64,000 nt of DNA from Coniochaeta sp. PMI_546 (Eukaryota; Ascomycota; Sordariomycetes; Coniochaetales; Coniochaetaceae), in NCBI GenBank assembly GCA_021432605.1, contig MU271143.1, positions 815,277 to 879,276 of the forward strand, in the 5' to 3' direction. The position numbers and the translations under genes are program-made. Below, in pieces: positions 45,763 to 57,040 of this stretch (position 1 is its first letter; every line of letters starts with the position of its first letter). The notes beneath the pieces are model-generated. The model was not told where the DNA came from. It saw nothing but the letters and a program-made list of their open reading frames with translations, and made no database searches.

Positions 45763-47071
45763 TGTGGTTGTGTGACGTTGTGTGGTGTTGAAGATGGATG
45801 AACAACCCAGGTTTTAGACACGCGGGACAAGTGAAGCGACGCGCCTCCGGATTTTGTTCTAGAAGTTTACTTGATTAGGCTGTAAGAGGGCAACCAATCA
45901 GACCTAGCATGCAAAGGAATCTACCAGTTGGTCCGCTGCCTCGTTTGAATCCTCCAGGTGTGCTACTAGACTCGGGTACTTGGCAGCTTTGTTCTCAACC
46001 TGACATCCAACACAGACTCCCTAGAAGCAACAAGCAAGTTGAAGACGCCGCTCATGCTCTCCAGATTCACGCGAATGAAACTGACGATATGTGTATCGCT
46101 GCGAGCTTGACTGTAAGAATGACCGGGTAAGTCTTGACTCCAGGTGTTTCCAGAGCGAGGCTTGTGAATAGACACGCACGCTAGCGGTTGTTGACTGTAT
46201 CGCGACACGCGCTGGAGTGTTGGGCAGATGGGACAACGATGGTCGCCCTTGACATGCAGGTCCAACGTGCCTCTCGACCCTAGAAGGGGTTGGTTACACG
46301 ATGTCAATGGATCACTTGGAACTATTCGGACGCCAATTCTCACTGAATGGTCATTATGTCGTGCGTGTCACAAGGTTAGACACCTGCGATCCTTCGCGTC
46401 GTCGTCGCTGATGCTCGTTGAGCGTAAATGTGGGGTGACGTGGGGGAGTGAACCGTCCCGAACCGAGACATGGAGGTCCCTGCCTGCCACCATCTTGTCA
46501 TACCCGTCTTCATCTTGGCAGTGTCGGCAGAGAAATCACAGAGCCGTGTATCTAACGAAGCTCAAGGTCTCTCCCAAGAGGCAGTCGACGTGGAACCTCT
46601 CATGCGGGATTGCGGCAGGTTGATGTGCTCCTACGATGACAGCGGACGACTTGCCAGTGCCAGTCGTTGCATGTACCCGCGGACCAAGCGGTCCTCGCTG
46701 CACGCCAGCCCCATAAACGGGACACGCATGGCGGGCAAAAGTACGACTCTCTAATTCATTGGGAAGCAGGGCGAAGGAGCCGGGATGGCATTGTCGCGAT
46801 TGGATCCCCGCATAGCTAAGCGCGGCAGCGGTCGGTACATGTCGTCGCGGCCCAATCTGGCCTGATGAACTGCATTGCGAGGGCCGTTCATTCTTCCTTC
46901 TCCTTTCCCAGATCCATCAGTTATATCATCGCCGGCCTGAATATGCACTTTTCTCGGACGATGCGCCGCTGCTTCTCGCGCCCCCAGGCGGGTTGCCCGT
47001 CTATGCTTGGGGCTGTCTGACCATGACATTTGCTCACCGCCGCATGTTACGACGCCGGCCTTTCTAGAGGC
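45763..47071. other. Divergent promoter region, no gene seen
   Basis: This is 1.3 kb between the RCC1 start and a plus-strand gene of unknown function. Only short chance frames are present. Confidence 0.5.
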
Positions 47072-49129
47072 ATGCTCGCCGTCCAAAGTTCTACAAGCAT
47101 GTCTCGGCACCGGTCGCAGAGCTTCAGCAAGCAGTCGCAGACGCAGCTGCGGGAGAAGGCAGACCGCCATGGCGGTAGCGGCAGTGCCGGCTCGGCTCAA
47201 GGGGTGGTCTACGAGCCCTTGATATTCCGCAGTCTGCTGTCCGCTCGGTGGCGCTTTTCGTCGACGCAGGGGTTAAAGTCGACGAGCGACGACCCGCGGC
47301 CCAGGGTGCGCTCGCCGAGGGACCGCGGTGACCAAGGGCAAGGGCAGGGACCGACGTTGAGGGAAGCTGCGTCTACGTCTCGGCTTTCGGCAACTACACC
47401 GCCTGAGGTCCCCTTGCGGACATCGTCGAGGAGCCACTTGCGAGCCCGCGAAGGGTCGCCTGACAATGTACTTGTCGGTGAAAAGACAGCCACGGCTTCC
47501 GAACAGAACGGTTCGGGTGCGCGCCGTCGCAAGGAGTTGTTGTCGGCGAAAGCCAAACCGAAGGAGTTGACGATTTCTAGTATTGACTCAGCAAGTTCCC
47601 TGAAAGCAACGTCTAAAGTCGCTAAACAGAACCTTAAACTATCGTCGCCACCGTCAAGACCATCGAGGCGGACTGCATCTGCTGCACCGGCTGGTGCTGG
47701 AAATGAGGATGAACCCAAAAGCGGGATACCTGAACCAGCCGGCGCCACATCAGTAGAGGCCGCGCCCATAACAAGCCTCGACGCTCCCGGAGCAGGGCTG
47801 CCTACCTCGACAGCACGACCGCCAGCAACAGCAAAATCACCGAGCAAAGCACAGGCACGCGTAGAAACGGATCTCACCACCGAGCCAGGCACCTCGGAAC
47901 AGACGGAGGCTTCGGCTGGGCTTGAGTTGTCGGAGACACCGAACAAGACCGCTCCGGCGGACAGTCCAGGAGGAGCAGAGCCTTCGTCGAGGGAGCCTCC
48001 AGCAACGACGCAAGGTCCAGCAACGCAAGAACTAGCAACGCAAGAACCAGCAACGCAAGAACCAGCAACGCAAGAACCAGCAACGCAAGAACCAGCAACG
48101 CAAGCTCCAGCGATGCAAGCTCCAGTGACGCAAGATCCAGCGACGCAAGAACCAGCAACGCAAGCTCTAGCAACGACGCCCTCTCCAGCGGCGCAGGATC
48201 CAGCAACGACGCAAGTTCCAGCAAAAGAAGTGGCACCGGCCAGCGAAGAGTCCCGTGTCACGGCTGAAAAGCCAGCAGAACCGGACTGCGCGCGACAGAT
48301 GGTCAACTTTATATCACCAGACTGTCCAGTAGAACCAAAGCTCGCAACGGGACCAGCCTCTCCAACAGCCGCGAAGCCCCGCCCTCCGTCCGCGCCTGCC
48401 ACGACCATCAGATTCCTCGGCAAGAAGCCCAAGGGCGCCAAGTGCGTGCGATTCGGGGTGGAGACCACGCGCAGGATCGAAGTCCACCCCAGCCGGCACC
48501 TGCGCCCGCTGAGCTCCGCGAACTTCGGCACGCGGAGCGGACTGTCGTACCTCGACTCGACCGTCGACCCCAAGAAGGCCGCGGACAAGGCCGTCCTCGA
48601 GTTCCCCGAGGGCAAGCTCGGGACCAAGCTGCGCCGCCGTCGCGAGAGACAGGCGGCCGTGGCGCGGTACTGGCTGCGCACGGAGGAGGAGGAGGCTGCC
48701 GAGCGGGCCAGGGCCACGGTGCGGGCGGAGGAAGAGGCGGCCAGGTATAGGCAGGAGCCGTCTAGTCCGGGCTCGGAGGGTACGAGTCCAGTGATGGTTC
48801 TGACGGTCCAGATCGATCTTACGTGGTCAAAAAGGACCGGTGATACGGCGAAGGACGACCCTGTGGGGTTGACTGCACCGGACGCCGCGCAGGTGGTGCC
48901 GCAAACAGCAGAAACTGAGGACGTGGCATGCGCAGGGATCAGGCAAGAAGCGACACCGACAGAATCGGGTGTCCCATCGAAGGCCAAGCAGGAGCTGGCA
49001 AGGATCAAGGAGGAGCTGGCGCGGAATCAGGACGACTGCCAGAAAGTCGCCGAGGCGCCGGTGCCAAGGGACCACGAACGCGAGGGCAGGAAACGGAAGC
49101 CAAAGATGAGGCCGCTTGTCTTTCCATAA
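47072..49129 (+). CDS. Unrecognised repeat-rich protein
   Basis: I do not recognise this protein. Starting at the ATG at 47072 it has 685 residues (a second ATG at 47099 is equally possible). Residues 1-330 are Ser/Thr/Arg/Ala-rich and disordered. About 310-390 hold a tandem repeat of ATQEP pentapeptides. An ordered-looking, charged part follows (about 450-570), with FLGKKPKGAKCVRFGVETTRR, a block around LSYLDSTVDPKKAADKAVLEFPEGK, then a strongly helical Arg/Glu segment (RRRRERQAAVARYWLRTEEEEAAERARATVR). The tail is acidic to basic and ends KPKMRPLVFP. The KCVRFG-type segment and charged helix hint at a cytoskeletal or nuclear scaffold role, but that is speculation. The opposite strand is also open for about 600 codons, which the repeats and GC-rich codons explain. 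Confidence 0.7.
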   Translation: MLAVQSSTSMSRHRSQSFSKQSQTQLREKADRHGGSGSAGSAQGVVYEPLIFRSLLSARWRFSSTQGLKSTSDDPRPRVRSPRDRGDQGQGQGPTLREAASTSRLSATTPPEVPLRTSSRSHLRAREGSPDNVLVGEKTATASEQNGSGARRRKELLSAKAKPKELTISSIDSASSLKATSKVAKQNLKLSSPPSRPSRRTASAAPAGAGNEDEPKSGIPEPAGATSVEAAPITSLDAPGAGLPTSTARPPATAKSPSKAQARVETDLTTEPGTSEQTEASAGLELSETPNKTAPADSPGGAEPSSREPPATTQGPATQELATQEPATQEPATQEPATQEPATQAPAMQAPVTQDPATQEPATQALATTPSPAAQDPATTQVPAKEVAPASEESRVTAEKPAEPDCARQMVNFISPDCPVEPKLATGPASPTAAKPRPPSAPATTIRFLGKKPKGAKCVRFGVETTRRIEVHPSRHLRPLSSANFGTRSGLSYLDSTVDPKKAADKAVLEFPEGKLGTKLRRRRERQAAVARYWLRTEEEEAAERARATVRAEEEAARYRQEPSSPGSEGTSPVMVLTVQIDLTWSKRTGDTAKDDPVGLTAPDAAQVVPQTAETEDVACAGIRQEATPTESGVPSKAKQELARIKEELARNQDDCQKVAEAPVPRDHEREGRKRKPKMRPLVFP
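48011..48222 (+). repeat. 15-bp coding minisatellite (ATQEP repeats)
   Basis: A run of about 14 units of GCAACGCAAGAACCA and variants. The first seven are almost identical, the later ones diverge (QAPAM, QDPAT, QALAT). The length is a multiple of three per unit, so copy-number change keeps the frame. Confidence 0.9.
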
Positions 49130-49296
49130 GCGGACGAGTGATTGTCAGGTCGTGATGCCATACCAGGATAAGATACTCTATGAGGCCTGTTGAAGGCCCT
49201 GTCAGTCTATGAACGCTATCCCACCCATGCCTTTTGTACCAAAGTTGAACTCCGTCATGCAATGCCCCCGCCTCCTCGTCTCCGACACTACCAGAC

Positions 49297-50689
49297 CTAG
49301 CTCTGCGCCTTCTCCTTGCGCCGCTGCTCCTCCTCGAGCGCCTCGCGCTGCTTGTGGGCCGCTTCCACGTCGGCCTTGACGCCCTTGGCCCGCTGCCGCG
49401 CCTCGTACATGTCGCGGCTCTTCATGATTCGCTGCACGATGGTGCCGGCGTTGACGTCCCGGAACCGGTGGACGCCGATCTCGCGGTAGATGCCCATGTC
49501 CTTGGGCGCCGTGTACGGATCGTAGGTGAGCGGCATGAAGGCCGTCGGGCCGTGGTAGACGGCGTCCGGGGTGCCCCAGGGCAGCGAGGTGAGGTACGCC
49601 TTGGTCGGCGAGAACGGGGCGCCGAAGACGACCGCGTTGACATACTGCGACCCATGTTAGCTGATTGCTGCCAGGCATGAAAACTGAACTACTCACCCGG
49701 CACTGCAACACGCACAGCCCCCTCTCGTAGATGTTCATGACCGGGTAGTTAACCCCCTTCCACTCGTTGATGACGTGATCGTCGTGCACGCCAGCGACAA
49801 CATACACCGGCCCGTAGTCCGCCCCCTTGCCCTTCCTCTCGTCCACCGCCTGCTCGTCGTACCAGCCCTCACTCCTCGCCAGCTTCTCCTCCTCCTCGAC
49901 CACCAGCCGCAGGAACTCGATGTGCCCGCTGCTGAACAGATCGAACCCGCCGTCGACGTAGACCACCCTCTGGCCCGGCCTGACCCCTTTCCCACGAAAC
50001 AGATCCTTGAACGTCCCCTTCTCCTCCGCCGTGTCGTCCGTCTTCGCCTCCCGACTGGCGCTCCAGAACCACACGTCGGCACCGGGCGCCTTGGCACTCT
50101 CGTCAGTCGCATACAGCCTCATCCGCTCCCTCATATCCGCTCCGCGCTCCTGCCTCTCCGCCTCCGTCCCGGCCCCTTCCTCCTGCCCCTCTAACACCTT
50201 CTCCAAGCTCCGGATAAAGTGCGTCCGCGTGCACAGCAGCATCCTCCCGACCAGATCCGTGGTGCTGATGCTCGGCGTCCGCTTGACGACCTTGAACCGG
50301 CCCGCGGCCTTGACGAAGCGGTAGCAGTCCTCCCCGGCCGAGTCGGAGGTGATGTCGTCGCCGTGGACGACGTAGCGGCAGCCGTAGTGGGTGATCCAGT
50401 CCAGCTGGGTGACGTAGGGAGCGCGGGGTACCGAGGCGGTGACCCAGCGGCAGGCGTCGACGGCGGCCAGGCGCTCCTCGAGGTTCATGACGGTGGGGCC
50501 CTTGTTCTCCAGGATGGCCTCGTCCGAGTGCACGCCGACGTACAGCTCGTCGCCCAGCTGGCGGGCCTGCACGATGGCGCCCGCGTGGCCGTGGTGGAAG
50601 AAGTCGAAGCAGCCGTCGACCCAGAGCCGGCCGTCGAGGAGCTCGGGTGCGGGGTCCCCGGGCGGGGAGACTGGGTCTGTGGTGCTCAT
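49297..50689 (-). CDS. ECT1: Ethanolamine-phosphate cytidylyltransferase
   Basis: Predicted 446 aa in two exons, 50689-49697 and 49644-49297 (GTGAGT donor, GCTAAC branch, GCAG acceptor). It makes CDP-ethanolamine from CTP and phosphoethanolamine, the controlled step of the Kennedy route to phosphatidylethanolamine. Two cytidylyltransferase domains are visible. The first (22-150) has HHGH at 32-35 and RTPSISTT at 137-144. The second (about 241-400) starts VVYVDGGFDLFSSGH, so its motif reads SSGH and not HxGH, which suggests a weakened second active site. The C-terminus is a charged helix (RQRAKGVKADVEAAHKQREALEEEQRRKEKAQS without breaks into membrane segments). The ATG at 50689 is preferred over an upstream frame extension without homology. 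Confidence 0.92.
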
Positions 50690-51635
50690 GGTGTGATTCT
50701 TTCTTGTTTGGCTCTGGTCGAGTCTCGCGCGCTTTGATGTCCGGCAGTTGTGAGACCGTGGTTGGCGATGTGTGATCAAGGCAAGGGTGCTTTATGCGCT
50801 GTAATGCTCATGCGAGGTATGCTCAGGTGTCTAGAGTGATGGACAGGATGAAGAATTGCTGAATTTCTAGAGGAATGTTCAAGATGAACAGATGCTGTAT
50901 TGCCGTAGGTGATGCGTAGGTGCTATGTGTTCACAAGCCGAGTCGGTGAGTTGTACTCTCTCCCCAGTGAGTTGACCCCGCCTCAACAAGACGTCGTCGT
51001 CCCGCGCCGACGGTCCCTGAGCTCCACAGATCTGGTGGCGTACTGCACTGTAGGAGGTACGCAGGGGTATATCTCTAGCGCGATAAGGCCACAGCAGATT
51101 CGGTGGGCTGCTAGACCCTGACTTTGGATCCTTCACATGTTTTTTGGGCAGTCAATTGCAGTACGGGAAGAAGAGAGGGTACGCAGAATGTCTCATCCGA
51201 ATTGATTCCCTGGATCCCGTGCTGCTCACATGTAAACCCGGATCACGGAATGCCGCCGGCTGAATTAGTCTCAGAAAACGTGTTCCAGCGCACAGCAGAT
51301 CCGGGGAATGCAGAATGGCACAGACTCCCTGAGAGCAGTCAATGCTGAAGAATTCCGTCTCTTGGTTCTCTTGGTTCCCCCGCAGACATCGCAAGATAAG
51401 ACACTTAAAACTACCACTCTCCTCCGTGGTTTGGAAACATTTGATTCTTGCATTCTTCAGTCCTTCACCTCAGTAATCGCCATTCCAATCGCTAGAAGAG
51501 AGAGCGTTCCAGTCGATTCCCTCGAAGCAAACGATGCGATAGTCTGCGCTAGAGCTCCCGGCGGGCGTGTGCTTTTTATTTCGACTGTACATCTAAAATT
51601 ACCAGGTGCCATTTGTCCACTCGCACACCGTCATT
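50690..51635. other. Divergent promoter region, no gene seen
   Basis: This lies between the ECT1 start and a plus-strand unknown gene. No supported gene is present. Confidence 0.5.
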
Positions 51636-53008
51636 ATGCAGCGGAGCGGCGCTACACCGGCCCAGAACGCCGCTCCTTTTTTCTCGTCCTCCTTCTTCAA
51701 CACCTCCACCTCCGCCTCTGCAAACACTGCCGCGTCCTCGTCCGACACGCGCGAGACCCGAGAAGCACGCAACAAGCTCCAGAAAGACCGCGAACGGAGC
51801 CGCGACCGCCGACCGTCCTTCGGCCGCAAGACCTCGTTCGGGTCGCCCAGCAAGCGCAGGGCCAGCTCGTCCGCAGGCGCCGCAGGTGATGGCGGACGGC
51901 CCCCCGGCATCAACGTCATAGTCACCGACAGCGCCGCACCCCCCGCGCTGCCGGACTTTGCCCTCCAGCTCGCCGCCGCCGCCAAGCTGTCCCGCGAGAC
52001 AGAGGTCCTGCAGTCGCCGGCCTCGGCCGACTCCTTCTCCAAGATGCTCAGCCGCACCGCACCGACGCCGGTGAACGGCTACTCGCAGCTCGCGCCGCCG
52101 GCACCCCTCACCGGCGTCCAGAGCCAGCCGAGCGAGTCGAGCATGGTCCACCAGCACATCCAGGAGACCGCCAACAAGCGGATATCGACCCTGGACTACC
52201 TCCGGAAAGCGTACGCACTTTCCCTCTACTCGTCTTGTTTCTCTCAACTAACTCTGCACTGCACAGCCACGAAGGGCGCGTCTACTGGTTCAACACCCTC
52301 CTCTTCGACAAGCCCGACCTGGCGCGGATGCCCTACTTCTCGACCCCCAAGCTCGCCCGCCGGGCGACCAACTACCTCCTCCTCGGCCTGTCGCTCCCGG
52401 CCGTGATCGACCTCAACTCCTCGACCCCGATCGAGTTCCTGCGCAGCCTCAACACCCTCCTCTCCGAGTTCGACGCCTTCCAGGCCCTGCACAGCGAGAA
52501 CGGCTCCTCGTCCAGCTCGCTGTCCCGCGCCCGCCTCCCCCAGATGTTCAAGCGCGCGGGCGGCAAGGGCCGCCGCTCGAGCAGCGCCACGGAAGGCTAC
52601 CCGCTCGAGCAGACCGACTCCAACGACGGCGGCTACGACTACGGCGGCGGCGCCCAGGGGCAGGGGAGCGTCATCTCCTTCGCGCACTCGGAGACCAACG
52701 CGGACCTGCTGCCGGGGGAGGAGTACACGCACCTGCTCACGCCGAGCCTGCCGTTCGACCCGGACTTCTTCGAGACGTTCGCCACGCTGTGCGACGTGCT
52801 CATCGACTGCTACACGAGGCTGCTGAGCCTGGTAGCCACGCCGAGGGACTGCACGAGCGCGGTCGGCGAGCTGTTCACCAAGGCCGACGCCAAGGTGCGC
52901 AAGATACTGGTGCAGGGGGTGGTCAAGGAGTTCGAGGACAGCAGCAGGGCGGGCATCAAGACCGAGGTGGCCAATGTGGGCAAGGTGGTGCTTGGGGGGT
53001 TGATGTAG
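51636..53008 (+). CDS. Unrecognised conserved-looking protein, two exons
   Basis: Predicted 438 aa in exons 51636-52210 and 52267-53008 (GTACGC donor, CTAACT branch, CACAG acceptor). Residues 1-160 are Ser/Ala/Arg-rich and disordered. A helical, hydrophobic folded part follows from about 168, with the join LDYLRKA-HEGRVYWFNTLLF over the intron, then ARRATNYLLLGLSLPAVIDL. A Ser/Gly-rich loop spans about 285-345, and a C-terminal helical part includes FDPDFFETFATLCDVLIDCYTRLL and KADAKVRKILVQGVVKEFED. No signal peptide or obvious catalytic motif is seen. The folded core looks conserved among filamentous fungi, but I cannot name the family or function. Confidence 0.8.
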
Positions 53009-54658
53009 GGGGTGATCGTGGATGGATGCAAGGCGCGGCGAGGTGTATGAGTCTTGGCTCGGGGAGCACCCGGTGTTTAGGAGTTTTTGGTCTGTTCGAG
53101 ATACCACGGTTTACGAGCTGCGTTGCTCGCTGAAGTCTCAGATGGGAATAATACAGGAGGTGCTCGTACGGAGCAGGTCATTAGAAATGTCTTGTGATGC
53201 CCTGTATCTACATTGTTAAGTTTTCATGCTCGGGTGTACGTGCATGTTACCAGGGTTCTCAAATGTCTACACTATTTTGCAGTGGCAGCATTGTCAGCAC
53301 TTGCTACAGCATGCCCAGCTACCTGATTCTATCAAGACAAAAAGAAAAGAGTTCATCAGATACCATAACGCATGTTGGTCCTCAATGTGGCTTTGCCACT
53401 CAGAGCTTGACTCTATGTTGTGTTTATCATCACCTGAACTCTCAGCCCCCGGATGCCACAGTCAAACGTCCGACAACACCGCCAATCCAGCGCGAGAGCG
53501 TGGACAGTTGGACTTCCGACGAAGCCTAGAGTTTCGAGCGTCCAGCTCCCGCGCCAGGCCAGCAGCCGTCACCAGAAAACCCCCAGAGCAACAGTTGCCT
53601 CGTTGAAGCCCCCCTCGCACCAAGAATAAGCCCCATCGAGTAACCAAGGCGGCCGAGACCGCCGAGGCAATCGCATCCCTATAACATCTCGACTAAAAGC
53701 TCTCAAGCCAGCGTGGGCGCCAGACGCCTGACCATCCACGGCCACCCGCCACCGGCACCTCTCCGCAACCCCATCCGCAAGACACCAGCGCCACAACGGC
53801 CTCCCCGAGCGGAAACAGAGCGCGGACTCATATCTTCGTCCATGTGGTCTCTGACCGCCCGGAAGGACCGCAATGGGCTGGCTGAGACGTCCCACGAGCA
53901 GAGCAGAGGAGAAAGGGCCGACTTGACGACGGGCAGGGTAGAGTGGACAGACGAGAGACTGGCCGGCAGAGATCAGCCGCAGCTTTGCTTCTATGGCGGC
54001 GCGTTTCCGCGTTTCCTTCCCGAAGAGGGAAAGAATGTCCGGGGACTTTCTCCCGAAGCCAGATTGGGGAAAGACTCGGGTGGAATCTTCGTGTGTGAGC
54101 TTCGATAGCGATCTGTTGGGCGAGGGGGAGCTTGGAGGAGAAGAGAGGAAGAAGAAGAGGCAGGAGCAGAGCGGTTGGAGTTTTTATGGTAGAGATTTTG
54201 AAAGGTGGGGCTCGAAGCGGGAGTGGGTTTTTGCTCGTTAGCTCCGGCCAATCAGGGCTCGGCGTCAAGGATGCGTTCACGTCAGGCTCGATTAAGCGCG
54301 AAGCTCGACGGCCAAAAGTTTGGCTGAGGGAGTGTGCATAGCCTCGTCTTTGTTGGCTGAACTTACACGTGTACACTCAGAGAGGAGTAGAGGTATCACG
54401 GCTGTCATACTGTTTGCATGCTCGCGGAATCCATATTCAGTTGAGGACTATATCCCACGTCGACTTGACTCGGTGTCACACGGTGAAAGCTGCTGGCCAA
54501 CCACCCTCGTCGACAACTGGCAGCCGAAATAGACCCGTTCGCACCTGCCGCCCTCGAATCAGAACCATCTGGAAGGAGCAGCCGCCCTCCCGCCCTGGTA
54601 CCACTCTAGACTCACCTGCCATAGTAGCACTCAGTCAACCCACACCCCGAACCCTGCT
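53009..54658. other. Spacer, no convincing gene
   Basis: About 1.65 kb. The plus strand near 54120-54240 is purine-rich (the minus strand C/T-rich), as in leaders and promoters. Minus-strand frames at 53828-54376 and 53569-53895 have no recognisable content. The last part is the promoter of the Rae1 gene. Confidence 0.5.
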
Positions 54659-55878
54659 ATGTCGGGTCTCTTCGGCGCCGCCTCCTCAGCATCGACCATG
54701 GCGAACGCGGTGGGCGACCTCGGAAAGGACGTGACGCTGGCCAACGGGCCCGAAGACAGCATCTCGGACGTCGCCTTCAACCCCAACCCGGCCGACGCAA
54801 AGGACTTCCTGGCCGTGTCGAGCTGGGACAAGAAGGTCCGCATCTACGAGATCCAGCCCAGCACCGGCCAGGGCGAGGGCAAGCACCTGTACGAGCACGA
54901 CGCACCCGTCTTCTCCGTCGACTTCTTCAAGGTGAGACCTGTCTGTCTCTTTCTCTCCCAGACAAGGACAGTCAGCTGATATCAGGCAAACAGGACGGCA
55001 CAAAGCTGGTGTCGGGCGGCGCCGACAAGCAGGCCAAGGTCTGCGACCTCAACACCGGCCAGACGGTCCAGGTGGCAGCCCACGACGCACCGGTGCGAGC
55101 CGTGCGCTACTTCGAGGCCAACGGCACGCCCATGGTCGTGACGGGCTCCTGGGACAAGACGGTCAAGTACTGGGACCTGCGGCAGAGCACCGCCGCCGCC
55201 ACGCTGGCCTGCCAGGAGCGCGTCTACACCATGGACGTCAAGACCAACCTGCTCGTCATCGGCACCGCAGACCGGTACATCAACATCGTCAACCTCGCCG
55301 ACCCCACAAAGTTCTACAAGACGATCCAGAGCCCGCTCAAGTGGCAGACGCGCGTCGTCAGCTGCTTCACCGACGCCGCCGGGTTCGCCATCGGTAGCAT
55401 CGAGGGCCGCTGCGCGATCCAGTACGTCGAGGACAAGGACGCCAGGTAAGTTCTTTTCCCCCCTCTTGACACCAACTCGTCGGTCACAGTCCCCCCCTTC
55501 TGACTCTGGCGAGTAAACAGCTCCAACTTCTCCTTCAAGTGCCACCGCGACCCGCCCTCCAACAACCAGACCAACGTGCACGCCGTCAACGACATCTCCT
55601 TCCACCCGCAGCACGGCACCTTCAGCACGGCCGGCAGCGACGGCACCTTCCACTTCTGGGACAAGGACGCCAAGCACCGGCTCAAGGGCTACCCCAACGT
55701 CGGCGGCGCCATCACCGCCACGACCTTCAACCGGAACGGCAGCATCTTCGCCTACGCCATCAGCTACGACTGGAGCAAGGGCTACCAGCTCAACACGCCC
55801 GCGTACCCGACCAAGGTGGTGCTGCACCCCGTGCAGGGCGAGGAGTGCAAGCCGAGGCCCAGCGTCAAGAAGAGGTAA
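54659..55878 (+). CDS. rae1: mRNA export WD40 protein Rae1/Gle2
   Basis: Predicted 360 aa in three exons: 54659-54931, 54994-55445 and 55521-55878; phases agree. It is a seven-bladed WD40 propeller. The N-terminus SGLFGAAS is followed by blades marked by FLAVSSWDKKVRIYEI, LVSGGADKQAKVCDL, VVTGSWDKTVKYWDLR and FSTAGSDGTFHFWD. It ends VQGEECKPRPSVKKR. These blocks identify Rae1/Gle2, which docks to the Nup98-type GLEBS motif at the nuclear pore and serves poly(A) RNA export and the spindle checkpoint. Length is normal for the family. The last codons read AGG-TAA, so a donor-like GTAAGG overlaps the stop, but the usual family C-terminus is already present. Confidence 0.95.
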
Positions 55879-56340
55879 GGACCTGGCGGTGAGGTGTGGG
55901 GTTGGACAGGAGGACAGTAACTCGAACAAAGAGGAGTGTCGGACCAGATGGTGAGGGTGAGGATGCGAGCTTGCGGGGAGTATGGGATTAATGGCGATTG
56001 TTTTGATACCGGGCCGGACAGGCACCGTTGCTGGCGTTATAGGTAGTTGGCTATTCAAGAGCAAAAGCATTTCATTCTGTGAAGCTTGGTCTGTACTTGG
56101 AAGTTGTTGAGAATTGCGATGAAGCTCATCGAGTCGCTTGACGAAGTCATTGCAGATGGAATAGATAGTTGATTAAATATGTATATCCAAGGCCGTAAGT
56201 CATTGTCAGAAGTGACAGTCTCAACTCCATATAACAAAAACGAAAATTACAACAGTTACAACCGTATCCGAGAGACCGGTGCCCGAAACCCTTTACCAGT
56301 TTCCGATCGCGTCGCGTATCCAACAAGCCAACGCACATCA
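55879..56340. other. Spacer between converging genes, no gene seen
   Basis: This is the shared 3' region of the Rae1 gene and the small minus-strand gene. It is AT-rich near 56160-56270 and nothing else is supported. Confidence 0.5.
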
Positions 56341-57040
56341 TCAAGCATGCTTCACCTTCTCCTCCCCAAACACATCCTCCATCAACCCCTTCCACAAGTC
56401 CCTGATCATCCCGGGCTCCTTCTCCGCCTTCTGGCTCCCAAGACCGTGCACGAAGCCGAGCTCGACGCCGTCGGCGCCCATGCCCTCCACCTCCGTCAGC
56501 GGGGAGACGGCCACGACGTTGTCCGGGTCGGCGGCCACGACGCTGATCTCCGGGGCGGGCAGGGGGGAGTCGAGGGTCTCGGGCGCGTGGGCGAGGGTGA
56601 AGCTGTCCGGCAGCAGGGGGACGCGGAGGGCGGGCTCGGTGGAGGCGGTGTATAGGGCCTCGCGGGAGGGCATGACGGCGAAGTCGATCGAGGAGGTGTC
56701 GGCGCGGGCGCGCGGGTGGGAGGAGGTAGTGAAGGTCTGCATTAGGGGGACGGTGCGGGTGCGGGAGGGGATGGGTTGGGGGCGGTGGGTGGGGAGGGTT
56801 GAGAGGTGTCGGGTTGTGGTCTGATGCATGTTAGTCTTTTGATCAGTGGATGCAGGAGCGGATGGTCCGGTGGTGGCGTACATCGTGGCTCTCGACGTGG
56901 TGGTCGCCCAGGTCCGGCTTCCGGGAGACGGCGGCGGCGGATTTTGAGCTGCTGCCGAGGAGGTTGCTCGGGCGAGCGATGGAGGCATTGGAGCCGATTG
57001 TGCGGGTGAGTTTTGAGACGGGTGCTGTGATGCGGGACAT
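56341..57040 (-). CDS. Small unrecognised protein, possibly mitochondrial
   Basis: Predicted 212 aa in exons 57040-56882 and 56820-56341 (GTACGC donor, ACTAAC branch, ATCAG acceptor). The N-terminus MSRITAPVSKLTRTIGSNASIARPS is Ser/Arg/Lys-rich, free of acidic residues and could form an amphipathic mitochondrial presequence. The second exon continues with a Thr/Pro/Arg-rich part (TTTRHLSTLPTHRPQ) and then a more ordered, acidic half rich in valine and proline (LPAPEISVVAADPDNVVAVSP), ending in a helical, Gly/Lys-rich tail that finishes GEEKVKHA. I do not recognise the family. Confidence 0.72.

Noticed and set aside
47209-49008. 599-codon minus-strand frame with AGSCV repeats
   Set aside because: Its repeats are the antisense reading of the 15-bp ATQEP minisatellite; the sense strand has an ordered charged region and a plausible start. 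Not fully excluded, so noted in findings.
53828-54376. 182-codon minus-strand frame
   Set aside because: Its Ser/Pro/Leu content comes from a C/T-rich promoter-like tract.
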